Below are positions 11,599-22,094 of a stretch of DNA of 64,000 nucleotides, one piece after another. The translations under genes were made by a program, and so were the position numbers. Location: NCBI RefSeq assembly GCF_027942865.1, contig NW_027457365.1, positions 140,001 through 204,000 on the forward strand, read 5' to 3'. The notes beneath the pieces are model-generated. The model had not been told where the DNA came from. It ran no database searches and saw only the letters and a list, made by a program, of their open reading frames with translations. Within the stretch, counting starts at the first letter, position 1, and each line of letters opens with the position of its first letter. The DNA comes from Odontesthes bonariensis (taxonomy: Eukaryota; Chordata; Actinopteri; Atheriniformes; Atherinopsidae).

Positions 11599-12070
11599 TG
11601 TCACGTTTGGGTGGTGCATGGCAGGGAGAAGGTAGGACACGGATGCACATATTCCACCAAAAAAAACTTGATTTTATTTTCCAAGAACAAACAAAAGGCA
11701 CAGCTGAGCCGGAATACAAAAAACTAAGCTCTGAAAAAAACAAAACCTGACTGGAACTAAGAAAATCATGGACAGACATGAGTTAGTGGCAACGAAGCAA
11801 AACTGACGGTGAGGATCTGGCAAAATGAATGAGGAAACTAAATACTGAGGGAGTGATTGGTGAGTGAGCGCAGCTGTGGGGAAAACCAACAGGTGACTTG
11901 AGTCAAGGTGATGGCAGGGCAAGAGAAACATGGCAAAAACTAAACAGGAACTTTAAACTTAACTAAACTAAGACATGACAGAAACCTAAAACATGACCAG
12001 ACTGTAAAACATGGCAAAACTAAAAACTAAACAGGACCTAAAAACATAACCAAACTAACAGACATGACCA
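11599..12070 (-). repeat. Solo LTR, Gypsy-like, inside the hAT remnant
   Basis: The 472-bp unit begins TGTCACG and ends CATGACCA, flanked by GTTA on both sides (11,595-11,598 and 12,071-12,074). On the minus strand it has an AATAAAATCAAG polyadenylation-type region and ends in CGTGACA. Part of the same LTR, at the same site of the same hAT sequence, occurs at 47,297-47,518 on the plus strand. Confidence 0.7.
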
Positions 12071-12164
12071 GTTAGGCCTGTTTCTGGTTTATATTGCTGC
12101 TTTGGATTTATTGCATTGGGGCTCATGAATGCTTGAATACTTTTCTATTCTGTGACTGCAAATA

Positions 12165-12600
12165 CTATTGTTACAATCACAAGACATTCAGCTATTACTG
12201 AATGATGCAGCTTTTTAAAATATTCAGCCAATTTTGAACTATCACAGTTTAAAAACTCAGTAAAATCCTTGATGATTTCTGAGTTTACAGCCTTACAATG
12301 ACACGAAATGTTCGTGTGCACAGTGGAGGCTCCAACTGAGAGTGGAAGAATACAGAAAGATTCTTCAGAAAAAAGTTTTTAACCTTTCACTGTTTCCAAA
12401 ATCTTTAAGCCACAGAAATAATTTTAGCATTAAAACGTAGGGAAAGTTGTCCTCTTTCAGTCAGTGTGACTTTCATAGCCTTCATAACTTCACTTTTTGA
12501 GTTAGAAGCATTTCAATCCCAGCAGTACCTTCCAACTGCCATTGCTTTTTGCATCTTTCTTCTCTTTTCTGTTGTTTTCTGCCTTCATCCATCTCTATCT
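12165..12600 (-). repeat. Dispersed repeat copy shared with 34,197-34,656
   Basis: It matches 34,197-34,656 in the same orientation over about 435 bases with few differences. The minus strand of the second copy has an open frame with FLWLKDFGNKERLKTFFLKN, and here the frame is slightly altered. The second copy lies just upstream of an L1-like endonuclease frame once the large transposon is removed, so I take both as 5' parts of an L1/Tx1-like LINE. That is inference. Confidence 0.55.
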
Positions 12601-12770
12601 GAGGGATGATTCAGCTGACAGAGACAATTCTCTCATCCTATAATTATTTTTTTTCCTCTCCAATCATCTCAGAGACAAACGCCTCTGCTCGCGCTCGGCT
12701 CTGTGTCTCTGCTCGCTCGCACGGCTCTTTCACTCTGCTCGCGCTCTTAACCCAAAGTTGTATGTAAATG

Positions 12771-13305
12771 AGCCACGCCACCAGCCAATCACAGACTGGT
12801 CTTTTTCATCCAATCAAAGCTTGGATGAAATTGTTTGGATTTGTTACATACACTCACCACAATCACCATCTAATTCAAAAGAATGTATTAATATTAAGAA
12901 ATAAGCTGCATATCAGCCAGAAAATGAAAAGGCAAATTGTTGCAGACATAATGCATTAAATAAATTTGTTTATTACAATCACATCTCAGGTATGCTCACC
13001 ATACAAATGACCTGATGTCAGATTTTCAGTTTTTTTTTTTTTTTACCAGCATATTTATTTGAATTGATTTTATGCATCTGTCATTTACCTAAGTCTCTCT
13101 TAGGCTACAAAATTGGAAAATATACCTTGTTATCTTCTCTTGTGTCTTTCCTAACTCTTTCCGTTTAGAAACTTCTGCTTCTTGGTGCAGTCCTTTGATT
13201 TACTGGTTGTGATTGGCTGTTTTTCATCAAACTGAACATAGTATTTGCAAGGCATGCTTTGATTGGATGAAAAAGATCAGTCTGTGATTGGCTGGTGGCG
13301 TGGCT
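12771..13305. mobile_element. MITE-like element with 50-bp inverted arms
   Basis: Positions 12,771-12,820 and 13,256-13,305 are reverse complements with one mismatch in 50; both contain AGCCAATCACAGACTG and its complement. The 435 bases between them are AT-rich with no gene. The true outer ends may lie further out, since CTCTGCTCGC words flank both sides. Confidence 0.6.
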
Positions 13306-13716
13306 AGCTGACATTCCTGGCAGGTCATTATTTTCTAGATGTGACCCGCTCTGGCGAAATGAGTCGGAAGTCGCAACATTCTATTTTGAGTTACGGCCAG
13401 ATAACGTGAAAAAACAATGGATTAAAACAATTTTTTTTTTTAAAGCTAATTTCAAAGAATAGACATTAAAAAACAATCTCCCAAAGTTGTATAGTCCATA
13501 TAATTGAGGAAAGGCACATAAATGACAATTCAAGTTGACTTGCAAGTTGTTTAAATGCGTTAAAATTGAACAGGTTGAACAAATTCATCGACTCCTCTCC
13601 GGTTAACGTCTACCGTTCCTATTACCTCTGAGGATTTCCCTTTACCTCTGAAACGTCTCTATCTCTGCTCGCTTCATAAAACCAAACAATCAATCAATGT
13701 GTTGATCTGTGTTTTT

Positions 13717-15495
13717 GACGCCCCTTTGGTCCGACCCATCAATATTCCGAAAATTGACCATTGATCCTATAGCCCATTTAGTCCTACATACCTTTGCTCC
13801 GATAAAATGAAGCCCTTTGTCCCGACAGTTCAATGTTCCGACCAAAGGGTGCTTTAGATCACATCATCTTTTTGGGTAATGGAATTAAGAATTATTAATT
13901 GGGCCTATCAGTTTAGGCCTCGCGCATTGCCAACCTCAGTTTAAATTCGGATTAACCAAAAAAGCGCACATTCGATGAGCGTGATGTTCCAGGCATATAA
14001 GAAGAAATCTCACGAATTAAAGTTCAGTGGCAGTTGTGACAGATGTGGCGATGGCCTATGTTCAGGAAGGAAACAGGGGAGGCAAGATTTTAATAAATGA
14101 TGGCTATCGCTATCAACGAAACAAAACAAAAAACGACAAGATTTACTGACGCTGTTGGAGGAAAACCTGCAACGCCTTCCTTCACACAAGTTTTATCGAC
14201 CTAGAGGAAGAAGAGCCCAACATCCACATTCTCCAAGTGGGAGACCACAACCATCCCGACGAAGAGGATCCAATAGCATCGACATCGACGAAGCAACAAA
14301 TTCTTGAGGCTGTTGAGGATGACCCTTCAAAGCCACTTAAGAGAGTGTATGATGAGGTGATCCGCGATGCCGAAGATGATGACCACGTCCCTCAATTCAA
14401 TAGCGTGCGCTCCAGCCTTCAGAGAAGACGAGCATCTCTCATGCCCCCTATACCGCAAACCATGGAGGATGTGGTGATTCAGAATGAGTGGGCTGACACC
14501 TGGCGTGGAGAGGACTTCATGTGTCACCAAGACAATGACTGGGGAGTTTTGGTGTTCGGGACTGACAGAAATTTCACTAAGCTTAGCAGGTGTCGGGATG
14601 TATACATTGATGGCACTTTCAAATCCTGCCCGAGGCCCTACGTCCAGTTCGTGACAATTCACGGGAAATACATGGATAGGGTGGTGCCACTTGTTATGTG
14701 CCTGACGACCGGCAAAACAGTGGCTCAGTACAGGCACCTCCTGACGCACGTGAAGCGAAAGGTCCGGCGCGTAACGGGTCATCGATGGAGACCGCAGCGC
14801 GTCATCACAGATTTTGAAAGCTCCCTATGCTGCTGTTACCGTAGTTGTTCTGTTTATTTTATATTCGCAGAGACGCTACTGGCCCAAAATTGACTACTAG
14901 GCCTATAGCTCGACCAAAAATCGGAATAGGCCAATTTGTCCGTGTCTCCATTGCGTCTCTGGTGTCATGAAGCTTGCGGTGATCTCTCACACTCTGAGTG
15001 TAACAGTCACTGCATTTATTAAGATTAAAACATGCCAAAAGAGCCCTGATCAAATGATGACAAACAAACCTATTCTGCAAGAACAAGTTAAACAAAAAAG
15101 GCGACGTGTCGAATGCTTTCGGCGAAATGAGATGTCATTGTTTAAGATAAAAGCCTACTAAAAACTGATCAAAGTTGTAATTTATCTTCATTTACTTTGT
15201 ATTGATGCCCATTTGTAAGCACGTTTTTGTTCATGCCTTTTCCCCAAAATTGAAACCATAGCCTGTATTATTTTTGTTCCAATTCTGACCTATTGATTTG
15301 AGCGACAACAAGGGCTGCATCGCTGCATCCGCGGCACAATTGTATCACAAACAAAAACGTGGGCGCAAAATAGAGCAACAACAACGTGCGTCTGCAGCGC
15401 GCCATGACCGACTCCAAACAGCCATTTCAAACGAGTGGGCTGTAGGATGAATGGGAAATTTTCGGAATATTGACGGGTCGGACCAAAGGGGCGTC
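13717..15495 (+). mobile_element. MULE-type transposon with FLYWCH finger, nested
   Basis: The ends GACGCCCCTTTGGTCCGACC and the complement of GGTCGGACCAAAGGGGCGTC are perfect inverted repeats that continue with one change into TCAATATTCCGAAAATT. They enclose a MULE transposase fragment. About 600 bases after the fragment hold no gene, so the 3' half of the transposase has been lost. A 9-bp duplication expected for MULEs is not visible. Confidence 0.75.
14086..14830 (+). pseudogene. FLYWCH-MULE transposase, truncated
   Basis: The first part reads DGYRYQRNKTKNDKIY, then a shifted frame with WRC and C-H-H spacing ending VGDHNHP, the pattern of a FLYWCH zinc finger. From 14,237 an open frame leads into the start of a MULE catalytic domain: YIDGTFKSCPRPY supplies the first acidic residue and VITDFESSL the second. 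The frame then runs into unrelated sequence and stops at 14,893, so the final catalytic glutamate is missing. A one-base shift separates the finger from the catalytic part. By family it cut and joined transposon ends in the nucleus; this copy cannot. Confidence 0.75.
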
Positions 15496-15945
15496 GGAGA
15501 AATGACATGTTACCCTGTCAGCAGTGATCCAGAGGAGGAGTTAGTCAAAAATCGTGCGTTTCGTTGCCCAGGTTGCAAAGTCAACAACGGAGAATCTTGT
15601 TGTCTTTCTTTCGATGACGATTTTGTATGTGACCTCTGTATGTCCATGGCGTCTTTCTCCGAATACGAGAAAGACCTTGTCCTGTTGGGGAAAATCAGCT
15701 GTCACTTCAGTAATGACAAGATGACGAGATGTTCCAAAAAAAAAAGAGCAGCGGGAGCGTCAACACCAAAGGACGGAACACTACGTAAATGGCAGACGAG
15801 TCTGTCGAGAGACATTATGTGTACAAATGCCTTTGGTAAAATTAAACTTGAAGATAAAGAGTTTATCCCTTTAAATTCACTTCAAATTCAGAGGATTTTG
15901 AAAGATATCAACAAAAAAAAAAAAAAAACGGGCAAAAAACTTTAG
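15496..15945 (+). CDS. Unknown cysteine-rich protein of the outer transposon, 5' end displaced
   Basis: An open frame of about 150 codons has a CPGC...CC...CDLC arrangement suggesting a zinc-binding module (FRCPGCKVNNGESCC, then VCDLCMSM), followed by a lysine-rich C-terminal half that ends in a run of lysines encoded by an A tract. I do not recognise the family. The N-terminal side is cut by the MULE insertion. The product probably belonged to the outer transposon, perhaps as a DNA-binding part of its transposase. Confidence 0.4.
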   Translation, partial: GEMTCYPVSSDPEEELVKNRAFRCPGCKVNNGESCCLSFDDDFVCDLCMSMASFSEYEKDLVLLGKISCHFSNDKMTRCSKKKRAAGASTPKDGTLRKWQTSLSRDIMCTNAFGKIKLEDKEFIPLNSLQIQRILKDINKKKKKTGKKL

Positions 15946-16143
15946 ACGCGATTTTCTCAGGTTTTCAATCGTAAAAAGAGGGTGGAAGATCATAAATCAA
16001 ATGCCAATATTTTAAAAACCATCCAACGTATGACTTTGACTATGGAATCATTTTAAAGCTTATTTCCATTCCTTTCTTTAGATACCAAAATCTCAATTTT
16101 GACATTTGGGTCATTGCGACTCATTTTGCTGGATCAGGTCACA

Positions 16144-16854
16144 TATATAGAGCATTCCCTTTTGAAATAATCAATAAAATCTGGGTCTTTAAGTAATGAT
16201 GTATTAAATCTCCAGTTTCTAACTGGTGGTGTAATTCTGTTATTCTTCAGTGTGATAGAAACTGGAGCGTGATCACTGATTGTGATGGGGTGGATTTTGG
16301 TGTCTGAAATATCACTCATCAGAGAACTGCTAAGTAAGAAATAATCTATTCTTGAATATGAGTGGTGTGCTGCTGAGAAGAAGGTGTACCCTCAGAGAGT
16401 AGGGTGGTGGGAGCGCCAAGCATCACAAAGACCAAAATCATTCATATATTGTTGAACAACATTTGTGGACTGCCAGTTCCTGACTTCCTGCAGTACTGCA
16501 CCTGTCCACTCCTGAATCAGATGTATATTCACAAATGCATAAAGTCATATTTTTGATCAATAAGTTAACTATTATAAATCTGCCCTCTGGATGAATAACT
16601 GTGTTGTTTATCGTGAAATTGTCTCTTCTACTTCTCAGAATGGCTACACCTCTTTGTCTGGAGTTGTAACAGGCTGAGTACACATGAGGAAACTGTGCTG
16701 TGGTGAGAACATCAGCTGCAGTCTTTGATAAATGAATCTCCTGTAATAAAACCATGTCTGCCTGTAGATCCTTCAATCTATTGGAGATTTTTAATCTCTT
16801 CTCCCTGGACCCAGCTCCATGCACATTCCATGAAATAAACCTTAGCGTGGACAT
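16144..16854 (-). pseudogene. L1/Tx1-like LINE, apurinic endonuclease domain fragment
   Basis: From the ATG at 16,854 the minus strand reads RFISWNVHGAGSREKRLKIS, then LQADMVLLQEIHLS, the start of an L1-type APE endonuclease (WN and QE motifs). A second piece ending near 16,144 has ITISDHAPVSITL, the SDH catalytic motif at the end of the domain. The middle is frameshifted, and everything downstream, including reverse transcriptase, is cut off by the transposon at 13,340-16,143. Upstream it is interrupted at 17,066 by the composite transposon and resumes at 34,071. Confidence 0.75.
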
Positions 16855-17060
16855 GCTCAGACTAACGCAGTGAGTGCTGGATGCTTGCTAAAAGCATCCC
16901 TTGCGTGCGTGTGCATCCAGTCTTGCAAGTGACTGATTGTGCTTCTGTTCTGAGTGCTTGTGCGCTGTCAGTGCTGTGTAAGCGTGGTGTTTGAATGCGC
17001 GTGCTACTCAAATCTCTATCTGTGCCGTGCATGTTAACATTAATATGACGTACTGAGGTG

Positions 17061-17066
17061 GAAACG
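17061..17066. repeat. Target site duplication, left copy (GAAACG)
   Basis: GAAACG directly precedes the terminal TATGGAGG of the large transposon. The same six bases follow its other end at 34,065-34,070. Removing the element and one copy restores a continuous LINE-like upstream sequence. Confidence 0.85.
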
Positions 17067-17072
17067 TATGGA

Positions 17073-17775
17073 GGTAGATTTGTTTCTTTATTATTCAATC
17101 AAAAAAAAGGTTGCTTCAATCAAAAAATATATTTTCAATCAAAAAAACCCGTTTCAATCAAAGAAAAAAAGTGTTTGAATGCAAAAATATATTTGAGACT
17201 CAAAAAAATGCATTTGAACACTATTTTTTTTTGCTTGAAAATGTTTTTTTTGATAGAAGTGAAGGTTTTTTTGTTTGAAGCAACTTTTTTGATTGAAGTA
17301 TTGTTGTTTTGTGTTTGGGCCATATTATGGGTAGGACATTTGTGTCTTTATAATTCAATCAAAAAAGAAGTTGCTTCAAACAAACAAAAAATATTTTCAA
17401 TAAAAAAATCACTTCAATCAAAAAATAAACCTTTTCAATCATAGAAAAAATGTTTTTGAATGCAAAAAAATATTTGAGACTCGAAAAATTGCACTTGAAC
17501 ACTTTTTTTTTGATTGAAAATGTTTTCTTTGATTGAAGTAATCTTTTTTGTGTTTGGACCATGTTATGGGTAGGACATTTGTGTCTTAATTATTCAATCC
17601 CAAAAAAGTTGCTTCAATCAAAAAAAAAACATTTTCAATCAAAAAAAAATATTTTCAATCAAAGAAAAAACTGTTTAAATGCAAAAAAAAAAAAAATCAT
17701 TTGAAGTGTTTTTTTTTTTGATTGAACTTTCTTTTTTTTTGAATGAAGTGAAAAAAGTTTTGAAGTCGTTTTTTT
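17073..17775. repeat. Subterminal repeat array, left arm
   Basis: TTCAATCAAAA and its complement TTTTGATTGAA recur many times, alternating with TTTGAATGCAAA and TTTGAGACTC. Larger units begin at the word GGTAGGACATTTGTGTCTT, found at about 17,328 and 17,567, giving a period near 239 bases and roughly three units. Such arrays beside transposon ends usually are transposase-binding sites; that role is inferred. Confidence 0.8.
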
Positions 17776-17886
17776 TTTTAATCATTTTGACACAAACGTA
17801 CCGCAGTGGGCGGGTGCTTCCCCATTGGTCAGACATGTTTGAGTGACAAGTGTCTACACCAACGACGTCTTTCTGACAAGCAAGTC

Positions 17887-17944
17887 ATGGTCGCCACTCG
17901 CCAGCGAGCCAGGAAGCAGTGGTCAGGCAGTGGTGGAGTTGTTG
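17887..17944 (+). other. Candidate leader exon in the left arm
   Basis: An ATG opens MVATRQRARKQWSGSGGVV and reaches a strong donor, GTTG followed by GTAAGT. The identical exon exists in the right arm on the minus strand (33,186-33,243). Splicing to the 47-base exon in the next arm segment would close the frame quickly, so it may be untranslated or joined through an exon I did not find. Confidence 0.45.
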
Positions 17945-19307
17945 GTAAGTAGATAAAACCGTATTAAAATGATTGGTGTCACGTTATTAGCCTACTCTGT
18001 TTGATATTTCGATTAAACATACAGCTTGCTAACTTAGCTCACGTTGACTAATTTGTGTGATTGTGTTAGATATCTGACGCCTCATATTGTCAGGCAGGCT
18101 AGCAGGGTGCGCTAACGGCTAATTGAATTGTTTATTTCACTTAAGTAACGTTACAGAGGCTTGCTATGTGCTAGTGCTATATTGTGTTATAATACGTAAC
18201 GTCATTAGTGGTCAAACAACAGTCCACAGGCCAACTGTTGCCCACAGCGCTGCCTGTTTAGCAGCAACAGGTCATGCAGAGCCTGAGTCTATCTTCTCAC
18301 ACAGCCCACAGGATTACAGCTATTTGACCGTCCCGCTCTCTCTCTCGCTCACGGGTAGTGGTCTCCCCACCATCACAGTCAAATGCTCGCAGACACAGAG
18401 GCAGATGCTGTTATTTTGAGAGCGGGGCTTACATATGCCGTCCCGTACGGAAAATAATGTTGCATACCACCGGTAACATGAATATATATTCCGTTGCTCG
18501 GTGCGCAAACTAGCTATGTCAGGCATTATTTATAAGTAGCCTAATGTCCCGCACAACTCCACATGGAAAACTGGCAGTTCAATGAAGTGATGCTTATTGT
18601 CTGACATAGTGTACAAGTAGTTACTAGCTTAAAGTATTGTGCCAATAATGATCCTTCTGGTAAATTTGGCATTCAGTTGAGACACAAAAGCTCTTAGTTT
18701 AATGAAAATCCTTGGAAAAGAAGACAAGATGGTTTGTTTAATTAGTATTCATTTATTTAGATTTCTAATATCATATAGTATTGTCCTGTCAACCCATTAC
18801 AAGTCTTGCCTTATTCAGTGTTGATTTATTGACATGTTTATGTAAGATGTTTTATTAGAAGGTGTGTGAGTGAAAGTTGTCTGAAGTTGTATTTTTCTAT
18901 TTTATTGCAATGCTGATTGATAATGTAGGACTCTGGTCCTGGCTTGGCCTAAGTTTTGGTGTCTCTAGGTGCTGTGCTCTGTAGGCATGACACATTAATT
19001 TCTTTATGTGATACTTTATTTTTTGCATCAAATTATTTGAAGTATTGATAAGCAGTATTGATATCGATACAGGTATTGCTGCACTCTCAATTATAACTGC
19101 TCAATAGTGTCGTATGGTTACTTTTATTATACAAGCCATCAATTTTGATGGCTTGTTAGTGTAACCGTTAAGCATAATGGCATTAATGCTATATATAGCG
19201 TACACTTAGCCAGATATTTTTTATTTTGTTTTGTTTTTTTTAAAGTAGCTAACTAGCTAAAGCCTTAAGTAGCTGAAATTAAGTTGTCTCGTGTCTCTGT
19301 CTGCAGC

Positions 19308-19308
<1 letters not shown>

Positions 19309-19344
<36 letters not shown>
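19309..19344. repeat. (AC)18 microsatellite
   Basis: Thirty-six bases of pure AC repeat in the left arm. Its mirror in the right arm is (TG)24 at 31,773-31,820. Confidence 0.95.
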
Positions 19345-19349
<5 letters not shown>

Positions 19350-19761
19350 ACGATAGCTACCTACATTAACTGCAACATCTTTCCAGGCAGCAGATGGACT
19401 AATTGTTTTTCCTGTTGATCAAATTATGTTTTTTTTAGGCCAAGAACTCCACTAAAACTTTTTGGAACAGGATTGCTTAATAAAGGTAAGAATGGATGGG
19501 TAGATTTTATTTATGGTTTTGCTCTTTTTATGTGTCTGGTGTATTGTAGGTCATAACCATTTTCACAACAGCCATCTTTTCTCCCTCCCATTTAGAAAGA
19601 CCAATACTACACATCACCTCTGCTGCTGATTCTCCATTTTGGGGTTGTGCTCCCCATTATCTATTGCAGGTAATGCACTGACTATCTCATACAAGTACAC
19701 TTATACATGAATTTCAAAATTGCTCCTCTTATAATGCTAAATTTTAATTTGCAGGCATCCG

Positions 19762-22094
19762 ATGGCACAACAGCTCTTACTGAGGTTAAGGGATAGGTTG
19801 GTTTCTGTCATCAATAGAGTACCCATTGATTTTGAGTACCTCCTGTTTGTGTGCACTCAAGAGTTGCAGTTTATTCAAGCTGGCACACAATACATGGATA
19901 TTCCCGCAGAGCTGGCTGATGGTCTGCAACAGTTGACTGTAGTGCTCAGTTCACATCTGTCACAGAATCCTGTTCCTCCACTATTTAATGATGTAGCCAC
20001 CACTTGTTGGAGTGGGAATGTAGGACGGCCAGAACTACAAATGAGTCGTGACACACTACAGATGTTGCTGGATACCTCTTTACCTCTAGTTCATTTAGTA
20101 GAAATGCATGGCATTTCACGGTCAACCCTTTACAGAAGAATGAAGGACCACAACATGTCAGTGAGGGCATGCTATTCTGTAATTTCTGATGAAGAATTAG
20201 ACCAGAAAGTCAGGGCTATTAAGGCAAGGATGCCGCATGCAGGCTACAGAATGGTCAAAGGAAGTCTCCAAGCAATGGGCCTTCGTCTTCAATGGAAAAG
20301 AGTGAGGCTGTCTTTGCAGCGTGTAGATGGTGCAGGTATCATTGCCAGGATGATCCAGCTTCGTTGCATTGCTCGACGAAGCTACTCTGTCCCTGCTCCC
20401 CTGTCTCTCGTCCATGTTGATACAAATCATAAACTGATAAGGTAAATTAATGTCTTGTCTGGCAGAACTTATTTTACGTTTGTATGACGTTGCTTGTTGA
20501 CCAATTTACTGTGTTGTATGATGTGGGAGTTCTACATACATGTAATACATAAATAAATTATATATTTTTTCAAATGCATTTTTTAAAGGTATAACATCGT
20601 CATCTTTGGAGGGATAGATGGATTTTCCAGGAAGGTAGATATTTTATTTTCTATTCATTCACAACATATTTACCCTTATGAACAACTCCAAAACATACAT
20701 GGTATGCGTCTACCTCTTTCATAGATTTTGTATCTGGACGCAGCAGCTAACAACAAAGCAGCAACTGCTTTTGGCTTCTTCATGGAGGGTGTTCAGAGAA
20801 ATGGATGGCCCTCAAGGTATATATTCAAATTGCAGGAGAAATAAAAGAACGACGTGCTGCTGTACATTATGAAGTTATGTCATATATGGGGGGGAAAAGC
20901 ATTTGCTTTTCTTTCAGAGTGAGAGCTGATCAAGGGGTGGAAAATGTCGACATAGCCAGGTGCATGTTTACTGTCCGAGGAACAGGCCGTGGAAGCTTTA
21001 TTGCAGGCAAAAGTGTCCATAACCAGAGGTAATTAAATGAACTTGTCGCATCTACACTTGACATCTGCTTTTTTGATAATCCTTCTCAGAGTGGAGGAGT
21101 AAGCAGTGCTCTGCTGCTTAGCAACAATAGACCATTTTTTATAGCAGCTCCTTTGAGAGAACTGAAGGTAAACTTGTATTGTATTAATGTGACTAACAGG
21201 AAGCATTAATTACATTATCAATTTGTGTCAATCATGTGTCAGTCTGACCGGATGTTGGTTTACCCTCTTCTGTCAAGATGGCTGCTTTCAACAAGCTCCA
21301 TGGTGTGCTGGTTATAGTTGGCAGTCATCTTTTACATTGAACAGTGGTCACAAACCTTGGCACAGATTTCAGCTTGCTCTCTCCTATACTCTCCATTCCT
21401 GATTGAAATTTCCTGGTGTGAACTGGCGGACACACACACACCGGCATAAAAGTGGCTGCACCACTGAAAAGCCATAAATGCCATTTACTTATGAACAGAC
21501 AGCACCAGTGTTTCTTATTCTAACCATTGTCTGTCTGCCTTTTTTCAGGGTGGAACGCTTATGGAGAGATGTTTGGAATTCTGTAACATCAAAGTACTAC
21601 AACGCACTACACAGCTTGGAAGAAGAGGGCTTCATTGATCTGTCTAATGCGATCCACCTCTTCTGTGTGCTCGTACCTCGTCTGCGGTCAGATCTACAGC
21701 ATTTCACAGACAGTTGGAACAACCACCCGATCCGCACAGAGGCAAACCTTACACCTCAACAGATGTGGAACATTGGAATGCTCCAAGCACCTGTGCCTGA
21801 GCCAAATTATGCAGAGGTGGGCATGTAATACTTGATTGGCATGGCAGTTTTTCCCTTAAGCACTTTGTCTATTATCATTAATTTGTTTGTTGGGCCATGC
21901 AGCTGCAGCACATAGACCATCAGGAGGAGGTATCTGAAGACACTGACCATGGGATTGTTGTTCCTTACATTCCATCCCCCCTGTCTGCAGAGAATCTTGC
22001 TCTGCTGCAACATGAAGTGAATCCTAACTCTGACTCCTTATCCTTTGGTCAGGATATATACCTGCGTGCTCTTCAATTTGTAATGAGTGAGTGA
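19762..22094 (+). CDS. IS3-like DDE integrase/transposase of the composite transposon
   Basis: Six exons join without any frame break: 19,762-20,441, 20,591-20,636, 20,725-20,816, 20,918-21,028, 21,549-21,816 and 21,903-22,094, giving 462 residues. All donors are GT and acceptors AG. Residues about 108-131 ([16 protein letters not shown]) form a helix-turn-helix. Residues about 150-190 ([27 protein letters not shown]) match the HTH_21 stretch of IS3 OrfB proteins. The integrase core has D220 ([10 protein letters not shown]), D277 ([10 protein letters not shown]) and E312 (HNQRVERLW), with 34 residues between the last two, so the DDE triad is complete. It should cut and join the transposon ends in the nucleus. 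The start at 19,762 is the first ATG of the long frame; leader exons in the left arm (17,944, 19,439-19,485, 19,596-19,670) probably are 5' untranslated. A retroviral or Ginger-type integrase would be the alternative, but the IS3-type N-terminal part argues for IS3EU. Confidence 0.9.

Larger units (their letters stand above)
13340..16143. mobile_element. Unclassified DNA transposon (outer element) with inverted ends
   Basis: The left end, TGTGACCCGCTCTGGCGAAA, and the reverse complement of the right end, TGTGACCTGATCCAGCAAAA, agree over about 27 bases including a following ATGAGTCG. A MULE-type transposon is inserted at 13,717-15,495, so the element itself is about 1.0 kb plus that insertion. 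It carries one unknown frame (15,496-15,945). I could not find a convincing target duplication. Confidence 0.65.
17067..19621 (+). repeat. Left terminal inverted repeat arm of the composite transposon
   Basis: Its reverse complement is present at 31,498-34,064. Identical 98- and 68-codon spurious frames occur in both arms, showing near-perfect identity. From the outside in, the arm holds an A/T-rich subterminal repeat array, a TATA-poor region with candidate leader exon 1 (to 17,944), an intron with an AC microsatellite, a 47-base exon (19,439-19,485) and the start of a third exon (from 19,596). The repeat ends at 19,621, inside that third exon. Confidence 0.92.

Noticed and set aside
17058..17562. 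Frames of 62-128 codons rich in F, L and K in the arms
   Set aside because: They are translations of A/T tracts in the subterminal array.
17073..17775. CRISPR-like array of regularly repeated TTCAATC words
   Set aside because: The repeats are degenerate, occur in both orientations, have no unique spacers and are mirrored at the other transposon end. The genome is eukaryotic.
18123..18419. 98-codon frame (MNCLFHLSNVTEACY...) present in both arms
   Set aside because: It lies in an intron between the candidate leader exon and the next exon, has no domain and is duplicated only because the arms are.
19762..22094. Bacterial IS3 contamination
   Set aside because: The integrase is split by five introns with GT-AG borders and sits in a long inverted-repeat element with fish repeats in its introns.
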